64,000 bases of DNA from JASLDZ01 sp964242895 (GTDB lineage Bacteria; Pseudomonadota; Alphaproteobacteria; Caulobacterales; Caulobacteraceae). A model generated the notes under the pieces. That model saw only the letters and a list, made by a program, of their open reading frames with translations, made no database searches and was not told the origin of the DNA. Every line of letters begins with the position of its first letter. The stretch's first letter is position 1. The DNA is taken from the NCBI GenBank assembly GCA_964242895.1, contig CAXTBN010000002.1, positions 39,750-103,749 of the forward strand. The letters run 5' to 3'. The translations under genes and the position numbers were made by a program. Below, piece after piece: positions 9,200 to 18,126 of this stretch.

Positions 9200-9738
9200 G
9201 CCCCCTGCGCCGGCTGCGCGCGCTGCGGCGCGACGCGCGCGGAACCTCCGCGCTCGAGTTCGCCATCATCGCCCCCATGATGATCGGCGTCTTCTTCGGG
9301 CTCGTCGAAGTAGGCCAGATCATCATGGCCGGCCGTCGTACGGGGCACGCCGCGAGCACGCTCAGCGACCTCGTGGCCCAGCAGCAGACCACCACGCCCG
9401 CAGGCCTGACCGATTGCTTCGCGGCCGGCGCGCAGATGTTGACGCCTCTGCCTACGGCTCCGCTGACCATGAAGATCAGCAGCGTGACCCTGCAGTCCAA
9501 CGGAAAGTCCACCGTGGACTGGAGCCAAGCCCAAGGCACGGCCGTCGACACCAAGGGCGCGGTGTATACGCCTCCGGCGGGCATGCTGACCAACACGGGC
9601 GACTCCATGATCGTCGCCACCGCCAACTATACGCTGGTCCAGGCGTCCAACTACGTGATCACCCACAATCTCAGCTTCACCCGGGTGTCCTACGCCAAGC
9701 CGCGCGACGGCTCGCAGGTGACCTGCTCCACCTGTTGA
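9196..9738 (+). CDS. TadE/TadG-like pseudopilin, second copy
   Basis: A 180-residue protein with the TadE-type segment ARGTSALEFAIIAPMMIGVF near residues 14-33, then an extracytoplasmic domain of mixed strands ending in CSTC, with a third cysteine (TDCFAAG) near residue 78. Translation starts at the ATG that overlaps the preceding stop (ATGA). It probably acts together with the preceding paralogue as a pair of minor pilins processed by CpaA. It lacks the long C-terminal von Willebrand domain of full TadG. Confidence 0.87.
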   Translation: MSPLRRLRALRRDARGTSALEFAIIAPMMIGVFFGLVEVGQIIMAGRRTGHAASTLSDLVAQQQTTTPAGLTDCFAAGAQMLTPLPTAPLTMKISSVTLQSNGKSTVDWSQAQGTAVDTKGAVYTPPAGMLTNTGDSMIVATANYTLVQASNYVITHNLSFTRVSYAKPRDGSQVTCSTC

Positions 9739-9791
9739 GCCGCGCCGCCCCGCCGGGCTGAAACGGAACGGGACGTGCTACATGGGCCGCG

Positions 9792-12299
9792 ATGGACGCG
9801 CCCGCGGCCCCGCCGGTCCCCGACCTCCTGCCGCCGCGCTTCGCCGACTGGTTCGCCGGCCGCGGCTGGAGCGTCCGCACCCACCAGCTGGCCATGGTCG
9901 AGGCCGCGCACGCGGGCGACCACGCGCTCCTGATCGCGCCCACCGGGGGCGGCAAGACGCTCGCCGGCTTCCTGCCGAGCCTGCTGGAGCTGGCCGACCG
10001 GCCCGCCTCCGCCGAGCCGCGGGGCGTGCACACCCTCTACATCAGCCCGCTCAAGGCGCTGGCGATCGACATCGAGCGCAACCTCGGTGCGCCCGTGCAC
10101 GAGATGCGCTTGCCCGTCACGGTGGAGAGCCGCACGGGCGACACCAACCAGGCCAAGAAGCAGCGCCAGCGCTCCACCCCGCCCGACATCCTGCTCACCA
10201 CGCCCGAGCAGCTGGCGCTGTTCTGCGCTTGGGAGGGCGCGCGCGACTACTTCCACGACCTCAGGTGCGTGATCCTGGACGAGATCCACGTGCTGCACGC
10301 CAGCAAGCGCGGCGACCTGCTGAACCTCGGCCTCGCCCGCCTGCAGAGCTTCGCACCCGCGCTGCGGCGCGTAGGCCTCTCCGCCACGGTGGATGAGCCG
10401 GAGCGGCTGCGCGCGTGGCTGTCGCCCGGCGCGCCCGAGCTCGTGCGCATGGTCCGCGGCGCGCCGGGGGCCGAGCCAATCGTGGAGGTGATGATCCCCG
10501 GCGGCCACGCGCCCTGGAGCGGTCACCACGCCGAGCACGCCATGGCCGACGTGTACAAGCGCATCCAGGGCGCGGGCACCTCGCTGGTGTTCGTCAACAC
10601 GCGCTGGCAGGCCGAGTTCGCCTTCCAGAAGCTGTGGGAGATCAACGACGACGGCCTGCCCATCGCGCTGCACCACGGCTCCATGGCCGCCGAGCAGCGC
10701 CGCAAGGTGGAGGCCGCCATGGGCCGCGGCGGGCTGCGTGCGGTGGTGTGCACCTCCACGCTCGACCTCGGCATCGACTGGGGAGACGTGGACCTCGTGA
10801 TCCAGCTGTCCGCGCCCAAGGGCTCCAGCCGCATGGTCCAGCGCATCGGCCGCGCCAACCATCGCCTGGACGAGCCGAGCCGGGCGCTCCTGGTGCCCGC
10901 CAACCGGTTCGAGGTGCTGGAGTGCTTCGCCGCACAGGAGGCGGTGGCCGCCAACGCGCTCGACGGCGACCCGCCGCACGACGGCACGCTCGACACGCTG
11001 GCCCAGCACGTCATGGGCGTGGCCTGCTCCGAGCCGTTCGACGCCGTGGCGCTGTACGAAGAGGTGATCAGCGCCGGCGCCTATCGCGACCTCCGCTGGG
11101 AGGACTGGGAGACGGTGGTCGAGTTCGTCTCCACGGGCGGCTACGCGCTCAAGAGCTACGACAAATTCCGCCGCATCGTGCAGGGCCGCGACAAGCTGTG
11201 GAAGGTGCGCACCGCCGACGTCGCGCGCCGGCACCGCATGAACGTGGGCGCGATCCAGACCGCCGGTACGCTGAACATCCGCATCGGCGGCGAGAAGCGC
11301 GCCGTCCCCGGCCGCAAGATCGGCGAGGCGGAGGAGTGGTACTTCGAGCAGCTGGTCGCGGGCGACACCTTCCTTTTCGCCGGCGAAGTCTGGAAGTACC
11401 TCGGCATCCGCGGCATGGACGCCCTGGTCCAGCCCGCCAAGGACAAGGACCCCAAAATCCCCAGCTGGGGCGGGAGCAAGTTCCCGCTCTCCACCTATCT
11501 CGCCAAGCGCGTGCGCCGGCTGATCGAGGACGAGGCCGGCTGGGCGCGCCTGCCCGAGGACGTGCGCGAGTGGCTGGAGATCCAGCGCGCCCGCTCTGTG
11601 ATCCCCAAGACCGACGACATGCTGCTGGAGACCTTCGCGCGCGGGAAGCGCAACTACATGGTCGGCTACCCCTTTGAGGGGCGGCTGGCGCACACCACGC
11701 TGGCCATGCTGCTGACGCGGCGGCTGGAGCGGGCGGGGGCCGGGCCGCTCGGCTTCGTCTGCAACGACTACGCCTTCTCCATCTGGGCGGTGAAGCCCAT
11801 GGGCGGACTCGATCTCGACTCCTTGTTCTCGCAGGACATGCTCGGCGACGACCTCGAGGCCTGGCTGGACGAGAGCTACATGATGAAGCGCACGTTCAAG
11901 GGCTGCGCGCAGATCTCGGGCCTGATCGAGCGCCGCATTCCCGGCGGCGAGAAGAGCGGGCGGCAGATGACCGTCTCCACCGACCTGATCTACGACGTGC
12001 TGCGCCGCCACCAGCCCGACCACCTGCTGCTGCGCTGCGCCCGCTCCGACGCCGCCGCAGGCCTGCTGGACGTGGCGCGGCTGGGTGCGCTGCTGGACCG
12101 CATCCGCGGCCGCATCACGCACCGCGACCTTCCGCGGGTGTCGCCCTTCGCCGTCCCCGTGCTGTTGGAGATCGGCCGCGAACGCGTGCGCGGCTCGGGC
12201 GAGGACATGGTGCTGGCCGAAAACGAGAGCGAGCTGGTCGCCGAAGCCCTGTGGCTGGAGGGCGCGCTCGACACGGTGGGCGAGGGGCTCACCGCGTGA
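9792..12299 (+). CDS. Ligase-associated DNA damage response DEXH helicase (Lhr-like)
   Basis: An 835-residue superfamily 2 helicase of the Lhr type. Walker A is APTGGGKT (49-56), the DEXH box is DEIH at 163-166, and the helicase C domain carries VVCTSTLDLGIDWGDVD and QRIGRANH. The Lhr winged-helix and C-terminal domains follow. The length matches the ligase-associated DEXH family, which is usually encoded with a DNA ligase, an exonuclease and the PdeM nuclease. Only PdeM is adjacent here. The start is ATG at 9792; an upstream ATG at 9782 is in another frame. Confidence 0.93.
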   Translation: MDAPAAPPVPDLLPPRFADWFAGRGWSVRTHQLAMVEAAHAGDHALLIAPTGGGKTLAGFLPSLLELADRPASAEPRGVHTLYISPLKALAIDIERNLGAPVHEMRLPVTVESRTGDTNQAKKQRQRSTPPDILLTTPEQLALFCAWEGARDYFHDLRCVILDEIHVLHASKRGDLLNLGLARLQSFAPALRRVGLSATVDEPERLRAWLSPGAPELVRMVRGAPGAEPIVEVMIPGGHAPWSGHHAEHAMADVYKRIQGAGTSLVFVNTRWQAEFAFQKLWEINDDGLPIALHHGSMAAEQRRKVEAAMGRGGLRAVVCTSTLDLGIDWGDVDLVIQLSAPKGSSRMVQRIGRANHRLDEPSRALLVPANRFEVLECFAAQEAVAANALDGDPPHDGTLDTLAQHVMGVACSEPFDAVALYEEVISAGAYRDLRWEDWETVVEFVSTGGYALKSYDKFRRIVQGRDKLWKVRTADVARRHRMNVGAIQTAGTLNIRIGGEKRAVPGRKIGEAEEWYFEQLVAGDTFLFAGEVWKYLGIRGMDALVQPAKDKDPKIPSWGGSKFPLSTYLAKRVRRLIEDEAGWARLPEDVREWLEIQRARSVIPKTDDMLLETFARGKRNYMVGYPFEGRLAHTTLAMLLTRRLERAGAGPLGFVCNDYAFSIWAVKPMGGLDLDSLFSQDMLGDDLEAWLDESYMMKRTFKGCAQISGLIERRIPGGEKSGRQMTVSTDLIYDVLRRHQPDHLLLRCARSDAAAGLLDVARLGALLDRIRGRITHRDLPRVSPFAVPVLLEIGRERVRGSGEDMVLAENESELVAEALWLEGALDTVGEGLTA

Positions 12300-13030
12300 C
12301 GAGCCCTGCGCGTTCCACCCCCATGGCGCGGACCGAGTGCGGCACCCTGTGGCTGACGATCGCGGGCGCGACCTGCGGCCTCACCTGTGCGGGCGCGCTG
12401 TGGCTGCCGCGCACGCGCACGCTCGTGGCCGGCGACCTGCACCTGGAGAAGGGCTCCTCGCGCGCCCGCCGCGGCGAGCTCCTGCCTCCCTACGACACCC
12501 GCCACACGCTGGACCGGCTCGACGCGGAGCTCGCGCGTTTCGCGCCGGAGACGCTGGTGCTGCTGGGCGACAGCTTCCACGACCCCCGCGCCGTGGAGCG
12601 CCTCCTGCCCGAGGACGCGCTGCGGATCACGCTGCTGGCGCGCGGCCGCCGGCTGGTGTGGATCGAGGGCAACCACGACGTGCGCCGCGGTGTCTCCGCG
12701 CTCGGCGGCCTGCCCGGTGAGGTGAGCGAGGCGGTGGAGGCCGAGGGCCTGACGCTCCGTCACGAGCCGCTGCCCGGCCTGCGCCCCGGCGAGGTCGCCG
12801 GCCACCTGCATCCGGCGGCGCGCGTGTCCGCCGCCGGCCGCGCCGTGCGCCGCCGCGCCTTTCTGACGGACGGCGAGCGGCTGATCCTGCCCGCCTTCGG
12901 CGCCTACGCCGGCGGCCTCAATGCGCTCGACCCGGCGTTCCACGGCCTGTTCGCGCGGCCGCCCACGGCCGCCATGCTGGGCGACGACAAGGTGCGCCCG
13001 GTGGCTTGGCGCGCGCTGCTGCCCGGCTGA
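12296..13030 (+). CDS. pdeM: PdeM, ligase-associated DNA damage response endonuclease
   Basis: A calcineurin-like metallophosphoesterase of about 244 residues. The metal-binding motifs appear in order: GDLHLEKGSS (Asp-x-His), LLGDSFHD, IEGNHD and GHLHPA. It belongs to the ligase-associated endonuclease family. I placed the start at the GTG (12296) that overlaps the helicase TGA (GTGA); an ATG at 12323 is the alternative. Overlap with the helicase indicates one transcript and joint function in DNA repair. Confidence 0.9.
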   Translation: MTSPARSTPMARTECGTLWLTIAGATCGLTCAGALWLPRTRTLVAGDLHLEKGSSRARRGELLPPYDTRHTLDRLDAELARFAPETLVLLGDSFHDPRAVERLLPEDALRITLLARGRRLVWIEGNHDVRRGVSALGGLPGEVSEAVEAEGLTLRHEPLPGLRPGEVAGHLHPAARVSAAGRAVRRRAFLTDGERLILPAFGAYAGGLNALDPAFHGLFARPPTAAMLGDDKVRPVAWRALLPG

Positions 13031-13132
13031 TCCGAGACCGGTGAAGCGGGAGTCGCATCCGCGGAGCTCCCGCGCGATATGTCGCGCACGACCGGGCGCT
13101 CCGCCTGGGCAACAACGCGGGACGCGACGCCG

Positions 13133-13315
13133 ATGGCGGGGCTGAAGGACAAGCGCGGCTTCATCGACAAGGAGCGGCTCGACCTCTCCGAGCGGCAGGC
13201 CGTCGAGTACTGGATGAAGCGCTGGGGCGTGACGCGCGACCAGCTCACCGCCGCCCACCGCAAGGTCGGCCGCCTGACCAAGGACCTCGCCGCCGAGCTG
13301 GGCAAGAAGCGCTAG
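13133..13315 (+). CDS. DUF3606 domain small protein
   Basis: A 60-residue basic protein. The core (RLDLSERQAVEYWMKRWG, then TRDQLTAAHRKVG) matches the DUF3606 family, small proteins common in Rhizobiales and Caulobacterales. The function is unknown; the helix-turn-helix-like spacing only weakly suggests nucleic-acid binding. The frame is open upstream to an ATG at 13079, but that extension is Arg/Thr-rich and unlike the family, so the internal ATG at 13133 is preferred. Confidence 0.8.
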   Translation: MAGLKDKRGFIDKERLDLSERQAVEYWMKRWGVTRDQLTAAHRKVGRLTKDLAAELGKKR

Positions 13316-13331
13316 GCCGCTCCGGCCCCGG

Positions 13332-13769
13332 CTACGGGCGCACGTAGATCACCACGCCCGCCTGGTCCGGCCGGCCGTAGGGGCCCGACACGTCCACCCA
13401 GGTGCGGCCGTTCTCCGCGAGCGTCATGCGGCCCTGGCCGACCGGTGCGCGGTCCTTGGCCACGACGTAGGTCCACACGTACGGGCTCTCCGCCTTCACG
13501 GCGATCGTCATCCCCGGCGTTCCGCCCGGGCGGCGGATGGCCATCGGCGTCCCGTCCAGCCGGCCGCGATTGTCCTCCTTCAGCGACGGGATCTCCCAGC
13601 GCAGCCCGCCCGCGCCGTCGACGGTGAAGCGGTAGTCGGCCGCGGCTTGATCCTTGATCGCGGGCGGGTTGCGGTCGGGCGAGAGCACCCAGCGGCCGTT
13701 CCAGCCGCTCTCCGACGCCTGCGCCGGAGCGGCGGTGGCGAGCGTGGCGATCAGGGCGAGGGCGATCAC
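13332..13769 (-). CDS. Secreted hypothetical protein
   Basis: A 145-residue protein with a signal peptide (IALALIATLATAAPAQA, cleavage near 18). The mature part looks all-beta: GWNGRWVLSPDRNPP, then repeated short strands with YRFTVDGAGG and WTYVVAKDRAPVGQG. It resembles small beta-barrel periplasmic proteins but I recognise no family. It lies 15 bases downstream of another secreted protein gene on the same strand, so the two may be co-transcribed. Confidence 0.7.
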   Translation of the reverse strand: MIALALIATLATAAPAQASESGWNGRWVLSPDRNPPAIKDQAAADYRFTVDGAGGLRWEIPSLKEDNRGRLDGTPMAIRRPGGTPGMTIAVKAESPYVWTYVVAKDRAPVGQGRMTLAENGRTWVDVSGPYGRPDQAGVVIYVRP

Positions 13770-13784
13770 GGCGGCGGTCGCGCC

Positions 13785-14198
13785 TCAGCCCTGCGGCGAG
13801 CCGGCCGGCGGCGCGCCGCCCTGGCGGGCCGCGCGCATGGCCTGCATGGAGCCTCGGCACCCGTCGGACAGCTCCGAGGCGTGCTGGCGGAGGCACTGCA
13901 TCCGTCCACCGCCGCCACCGCCTCCGCCCTGGGTCGAGCCACCGGCCGGGGTGTCGGCGCAGAGCTTGGCGAAGTCGGCCGCGCACGCCTGCATCATGGC
14001 CTGGCGCGCCTGCCGCATCTCCGGCGACATGTTCATGCGGCCGTAGCGGCCCGCCCCGGCGACGTCCCCGCTCACCGTCGGCGGCGTGCCCGTCGAGGGC
14101 GCGGTCGAGGCGGGAGGCAGCGGCGCGTCCTGCGCGGACTGGGCGAGGGCGGCGGCCGGCGCGAGCAGGGCGGCGGCGAGGAGCAGCGGACGGAGCAT
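13785..14198 (-). CDS. Secreted protein with Cys-rich GLG1-type repeat
   Basis: A 137-residue exported protein: signal peptide (LLLAAALLAPAAALAQ), Pro/Thr-rich linker, then ACAADFAKLCADTPAGG and MQCLRQHASELSDGCRGSM. This spacing of four cysteines matches a single Cys-rich GLG1/FGFR-type repeat, known in bacterial periplasmic proteins of unknown function. A glycine run of eight separates the two halves of the repeat. The 112 bases upstream, shared with the divergent zapE, should hold both promoters. Confidence 0.75.
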   Translation of the reverse strand: MLRPLLLAAALLAPAAALAQSAQDAPLPPASTAPSTGTPPTVSGDVAGAGRYGRMNMSPEMRQARQAMMQACAADFAKLCADTPAGGSTQGGGGGGGGRMQCLRQHASELSDGCRGSMQAMRAARQGGAPPAGSPQG

Positions 14199-14310
14199 GG
14201 AGGGTCTCGGCGCGCCGGAAGCGGCGTCGGGCGGCAGCCTGGCCGCGGGACCGCGGCGGGAGCGTGGCGGAGACTTTGGCGGACCCGCAACGCAGGCCTA
14301 GAGAGCGCCC

Positions 14311-15435
14311 GTGCCCGTCTCCGTCCGCACCGCCTACGCCGAGCGGGTCGCCTCCGGCGCCATCGCCGCCGACCCCGCCCAGTCCGCCGCCGTGGACGCC
14401 CTCTCGCGGCTGGAGGGCGAGCTGAACGCCCTGTCCGAGCCGGGGTTCTCGTTCCCCTTCCTGCATCGCAGGCGCGAGGCGCCGCGGGGCGTGTACCTTT
14501 GGGGGCCGGTGGGGCGCGGCAAGTCCATGCTGATGGACCTCTTCTTCGACTCCGCCCCGGTCGCGGCGAAGCGTCGCGTGCACTTCCACGCCTTCATGGC
14601 CGAGGTGCACGGCCTGATCGCCGCCTGGCGGGCGGGCGATGCGGCGGCGCGACGGGCCCGCTTCGGCGAGGCGAAGGGCGACGACCCGATCGCGCCCACC
14701 GCCGGGGTGATCGCCGCCGGCGCACGCCTGCTGTGCTTCGACGAGCTGCAGGTGACCGACATCGCCGACGCCATGATCCTGGGCCGGCTGTTCGAGGCGC
14801 TGTTCGCGCGCGGAGTGACGGTGGTGGCCACCAGCAACCGACCGCCGGAGGACCTCTACAAGGACGGGATCAACCGCGGGCTGTTCCTGCCCTTCATCGC
14901 GCTCCTGCGCGCCCGGCTGGAGGTGACGCCCGTCGCGGGCGCGACCGATTTCCGCCTGGAGCGCCTGCGCGGCTCGCCCGTCTGGTTCCAGCCGCTGCAC
15001 GGCCCCGGCGCCGCCGCCTTCGACGCCCTGTGGCGCCGCCTGCTCGACGGCGCGGAGGAGACGGGCGCGACCCTCGAGGTGCAGGGCCGGTGCACGACTT
15101 TTCCCCGCGCGGCCGGCGGCTTGGTGCGCGCCGCCTTCGCCAGCCTGTGCGGCCAGGCGCTCGGCGCGTCCGACTACCTGGCGCTGGCCGCGCGCTTCCC
15201 CACCGTGTTCCTGGAGGGCCTGCCCGTGCTCGGCCCGCAGATGCGCAACGAGGCGCGCCGACTCGTGACCCTGGTGGACGCGCTCTACGAGAGCCGCACC
15301 AGGCTGGTGGTGCTCGCCGCGGCCGAGCCCGCCGCCCTCTACCCGGCCGGCGACGGGGCGTTCGAGTTCGAGCGCACGGCCAGTCGCCTGGAGGAGATGC
15401 GCTCGGCGAGTTGGGTGGAGGCGGGAGACCGGTAG
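14311..15435 (+). CDS. zapE: ZapE, cell-division AFG1-like ATPase
   Basis: A 374-residue AFG1/ZapE P-loop ATPase. Walker A is GPVGRGKS (65-72), followed by MLMDLFFD. Walker B is LLCFDELQVTD, followed by sensor-type ATSNRPPEDLYKDGI. In gammaproteobacteria ZapE associates with the division ring, while mitochondrial AFG1 acts in respiratory-complex quality control. Here ubiE and ubiB follow directly, so a role in membrane or respiratory homeostasis is also possible. The start codon is GTG. Confidence 0.93.
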   Translation: MPVSVRTAYAERVASGAIAADPAQSAAVDALSRLEGELNALSEPGFSFPFLHRRREAPRGVYLWGPVGRGKSMLMDLFFDSAPVAAKRRVHFHAFMAEVHGLIAAWRAGDAAARRARFGEAKGDDPIAPTAGVIAAGARLLCFDELQVTDIADAMILGRLFEALFARGVTVVATSNRPPEDLYKDGINRGLFLPFIALLRARLEVTPVAGATDFRLERLRGSPVWFQPLHGPGAAAFDALWRRLLDGAEETGATLEVQGRCTTFPRAAGGLVRAAFASLCGQALGASDYLALAARFPTVFLEGLPVLGPQMRNEARRLVTLVDALYESRTRLVVLAAAEPAALYPAGDGAFEFERTASRLEEMRSASWVEAGDR

Positions 15436-15451
15436 TGCTACCCGCTGCGTC

Positions 15452-16222
15452 ATGAGCGAGCGCGCCACCTTCGGCTTCCGCGACGTGGACCCGGACGCCA
15501 AGCCCGGCCTCGTGCGCGGCGTGTTCGACCGCGTGGCCGGCCGCTACGACCTGATGAACGACCTGATGAGCGCGGGCGTCCACCGGGCGTGGAAGGACGC
15601 CACCGCTGCGCGGATCAACCCGCAGCCCGGCGAGGTGGTCGTCGACTGCGCGGGCGGCACAGGCGACGTCGCGCGGCGGCTGGTGAAGCTCGCCCGCGCC
15701 GCCCAGGCGCGCCGCGGCGGTGCCCCGCTCGCCGTGCACGTGGTCGACTACAACGCCGAGATGATCGGGGCCGGCCGCGCCAGGTCGGAGCGTGACGGGG
15801 GCGGCGAGCCCGAGATCGACTGGACGGTCGGCGACGCCCAGCGCCTGCCGCTGCCGGACGGGAGCGCCGACGCCTACGTGATCGCCTTCGGCATCCGCAA
15901 CGTCACGCGGATCAAGGCGGCGCTCACCGAGGCGCGACGCGTGCTGAAGCCTGGTGGGCGCTTCGCCTGCCTGGAGTTCTCCCGCCCCGTCACCGGCGCG
16001 CTCCGCCGCGCGTACGACGCCTACAGCTTCAACGTGATCCCGGCGATCGGCGATGCGGTGGCGCACGACCGCGAGAGCTACCAGTACCTCGTCGAGTCGA
16101 TCCGCCGCTTCCCCGACCAGCGCCGCTTCGCCGCGATGATCGAGGCGGCCGGCTTCTCGCGCGTCGGCTGGACGGACTTCTCCGGCGGGGTCGCCGCCCT
16201 GCACACGGGCTGGGCGCTCTGA
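15452..16222 (+). CDS. ubiE: UbiE, ubiquinone C-methyltransferase
   Basis: A SAM-dependent class I methyltransferase of 256 residues that carries out the C-methylation of 2-methoxy-6-polyprenyl-1,4-benzoquinol in ubiquinone synthesis. UbiE signatures: FDRVAGRYDLMNDLMSAGVH near residues 26-45, SAM loop VVDCAGGTGDVA near 62-73, and IAFGIRNVT with LKPGGRFACLEFS. It lies 16 bases after zapE. Its TGA is contained in a CTGAGC that may also be the start of ubiB. Confidence 0.96.
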   Translation: MSERATFGFRDVDPDAKPGLVRGVFDRVAGRYDLMNDLMSAGVHRAWKDATAARINPQPGEVVVDCAGGTGDVARRLVKLARAAQARRGGAPLAVHVVDYNAEMIGAGRARSERDGGGEPEIDWTVGDAQRLPLPDGSADAYVIAFGIRNVTRIKAALTEARRVLKPGGRFACLEFSRPVTGALRRAYDAYSFNVIPAIGDAVAHDRESYQYLVESIRRFPDQRRFAAMIEAAGFSRVGWTDFSGGVAALHTGWAL

Positions 16223-16254
16223 GCGCCTGGCTGCGCCTGGTCGCCGCCGGCTGG

Positions 16255-17709
16255 GTGCTGTCGGCGCACGACGCGCTGCTGCCGCGCGAGTTCGCAGGGC
16301 TGGCGCCCGCGCCGGCGCGCTGGGCGGCGGCGCTGCTGCGGCTGGTCACCGGCGGCTTCGCCGCGTCCGGCCGGCCCGGCGAACGGCTGGCGCGCGCGTT
16401 TGAAAAGCTCGGCCCGGCGGCGATCAAGCTCGGCCAGCTCCTCTCCACCCGCGCCGACGTGTTCGGCGAGGCCTTCGCCGCCGACCTCGCCGGGCTGAAG
16501 GACAAACTGCCGCCCTTCCCGCGGGCCGTGGCGGAGGCGGAGGTCGTCGCCAGCCTCGGCCGCCCGCTCGCCTCGCTGTTCGCCAGCTTCGAGCCGCCCG
16601 TCGCCGCCGCATCCCTCGCCCAGGCGCACCCCGCGACCCTGCACGACGGCCGCCGCGTGGCGGTGAAGGTGCTGCGTCCCGGGATCGAGCGGCGCGTCGC
16701 CCGCGACACGGCCGCCATGCGCTTGGCCGCCCGCCTGGGCGAGGCCTGGGTCCCGCTCTCCCGCCGGTTGGAGCCGGTGCAGGCGGTCGCGGCGGTGGCG
16801 CGCTCGATGACGCTCGAGCTCGACCTGCGCCTGGAGGCCGCCGCCGCCAGCGAACTCGGCGAGGCCATGGCCGAGCAGCCCTACATGCGCGCGCCGGCGG
16901 TGGTGTGGGAGGGCGTGGGCCGCCGCGTGCTGACGCTGGAGTGGGCCCCCGGACGCCCGCTCACCGACCCCGCCGTGCTGGACGATCCGGCGCTGGACCG
17001 CCCCGCCCTCGCCTCCGGCCTGATCCGCGCCTTCCTGCATGGCGCGTTGGACCACGGCGCCTTCCATGCGGACCTGCACGAAGGCAACCTGTTCGTGGAG
17101 GCGCCCTCGCGCCTGACGGCGGTCGACTTCGGCATCGTCGGCCGCCTGGGCCGGCCCGAGCGGCGTTTCCTGGCCGAGATCCTGTGGGGCTTCCTGCGTC
17201 GCGACTACCGCCGCGTGGCCGAGGTGCACTTCGAGGCCGGCTACGTGCCCGCCGCCGCCGGCGTGGACGACTTCGCCCAGGCGCTGCGCGCGGTGGGCGA
17301 GCCCATCTTCGGCCGGGCGGCGCGCGAAGTCTCCATGGGCCGGCTGCTCGGCCAGCTGTTCGAGATCACCGCCCTGTTCGACATGCACCTGCGGCCCGAG
17401 CTGGTGCTGCTGCAGAAGACCATGGTCACCGTGGAGGGCGTGGCCCGACGCCTCGACCCGGACAGCGACATCTGGGAGGCCGCCCGCCCCGTGGTGCAGG
17501 CCTGGGTCGCCCGCGAGCTCTCGCCGGCCGCCCGCGCCGCCGACCTCGCCCGCCGCGGCCTCGCGGTGCTGGAGCGGCTGGAGCGGCGCGCCTCCGCGCC
17601 CGACACGGTGCTGGTGGCCGAGCGCTCCGGCGGCGCACTGGCGGGCTTCGCCGTCGGGACGGCGCTGGCGGCGCTGGCGGTCGCCCTCTGGGTGCTGGCG
17701 CGTCGCTGA
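16255..17709 (+). CDS. ubiB: UbiB, ubiquinone biosynthesis atypical kinase
   Basis: ABC1/UbiB-family atypical kinase with an ATPase role in ubiquinone synthesis at the membrane. Visible: the KxGQ motif (KLGPAAIKLGQLLSTRAD, near residue 59), the Ala-rich nucleotide loop (VAAASLAQAH), VAVKVLRPG, HADLHEGN at 271-278 and VDFG near 293. One C-terminal transmembrane helix closes it. The frame is open upstream and encodes a UbiB-like N-terminus (SAWLRLVAAGWVLS). The first standard start is GTG at 16255, but the real start may be the CTG at 16219 that overlaps the ubiE stop. Confidence 0.93.
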   Translation: MLSAHDALLPREFAGLAPAPARWAAALLRLVTGGFAASGRPGERLARAFEKLGPAAIKLGQLLSTRADVFGEAFAADLAGLKDKLPPFPRAVAEAEVVASLGRPLASLFASFEPPVAAASLAQAHPATLHDGRRVAVKVLRPGIERRVARDTAAMRLAARLGEAWVPLSRRLEPVQAVAAVARSMTLELDLRLEAAAASELGEAMAEQPYMRAPAVVWEGVGRRVLTLEWAPGRPLTDPAVLDDPALDRPALASGLIRAFLHGALDHGAFHADLHEGNLFVEAPSRLTAVDFGIVGRLGRPERRFLAEILWGFLRRDYRRVAEVHFEAGYVPAAAGVDDFAQALRAVGEPIFGRAAREVSMGRLLGQLFEITALFDMHLRPELVLLQKTMVTVEGVARRLDPDSDIWEAARPVVQAWVARELSPAARAADLARRGLAVLERLERRASAPDTVLVAERSGGALAGFAVGTALAALAVALWVLARR

Positions 17710-17776
17710 GCCGCACAAGCGGGTTCCCCGCGCCCCCGGCGTGCTCTAGCGTGGCCTTATCCCCAAGGAGCTTCTC

Positions 17777-18112
17777 ATGCGCGTCCTCGTCCTCGTCGCC
17801 GCCTTCGCTCTCGCGGGGTCCGCCGCCCTCGCCCAGACGCCCGCCCCGGCCAAGACCGCTCCCGCCAAGACGACGGCGATGAAGGCGCCCCCCGCGAAGG
17901 GCGCTGCGATGATGACGGTGCCCGCCATGAGCACGGCGCCGATGGCGAAGCCCGCGCCGATGGCCAAGGCGGCCAAGCCGCCGATGACGCCCGACCAGAA
18001 GACCGCCATCAGCAAGGACTGCTCGACGCAGGCGGACGCGCAGAAGCTCCACGGCAAGGCGCGCGAGACCTTCCGCAGCCACTGCAAGTCGGCCGCCCGC
18101 GCAAAGGCCTGA
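17777..18112 (+). CDS. PsiF-repeat periplasmic protein
   Basis: A 111-residue exported protein. Signal peptide (VLVLVAAFALAGSAALAQ), then about 50 residues of Ala/Lys/Pro/Met-rich low complexity, then one PsiF-type repeat: KDCSTQADAQKLHGKARETF with SHCK, whose cysteine spacing and LxGKARxxF core fit the family. PsiF is a phosphate-starvation-induced protein of unknown role in E. coli. AAGGAG lies seven bases before the ATG. Confidence 0.82.
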   Translation: MRVLVLVAAFALAGSAALAQTPAPAKTAPAKTTAMKAPPAKGAAMMTVPAMSTAPMAKPAPMAKAAKPPMTPDQKTAISKDCSTQADAQKLHGKARETFRSHCKSAARAKA

Positions 18113-18126
18113 TCCTGCATCCCGCC

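Noticed and set aside
10415..11677. 420-residue plus-strand frame inside the helicase gene
   Set aside because: Arg/Ala/Gly-rich shadow of the helicase in another frame.
9690..12122. 810-residue open frame on the minus strand opposite the helicase
   Set aside because: High GC leaves few stop codons. The translation is His/Val/Gly/Asp-rich with no recognisable domain, while the plus-strand helicase has all its motifs.
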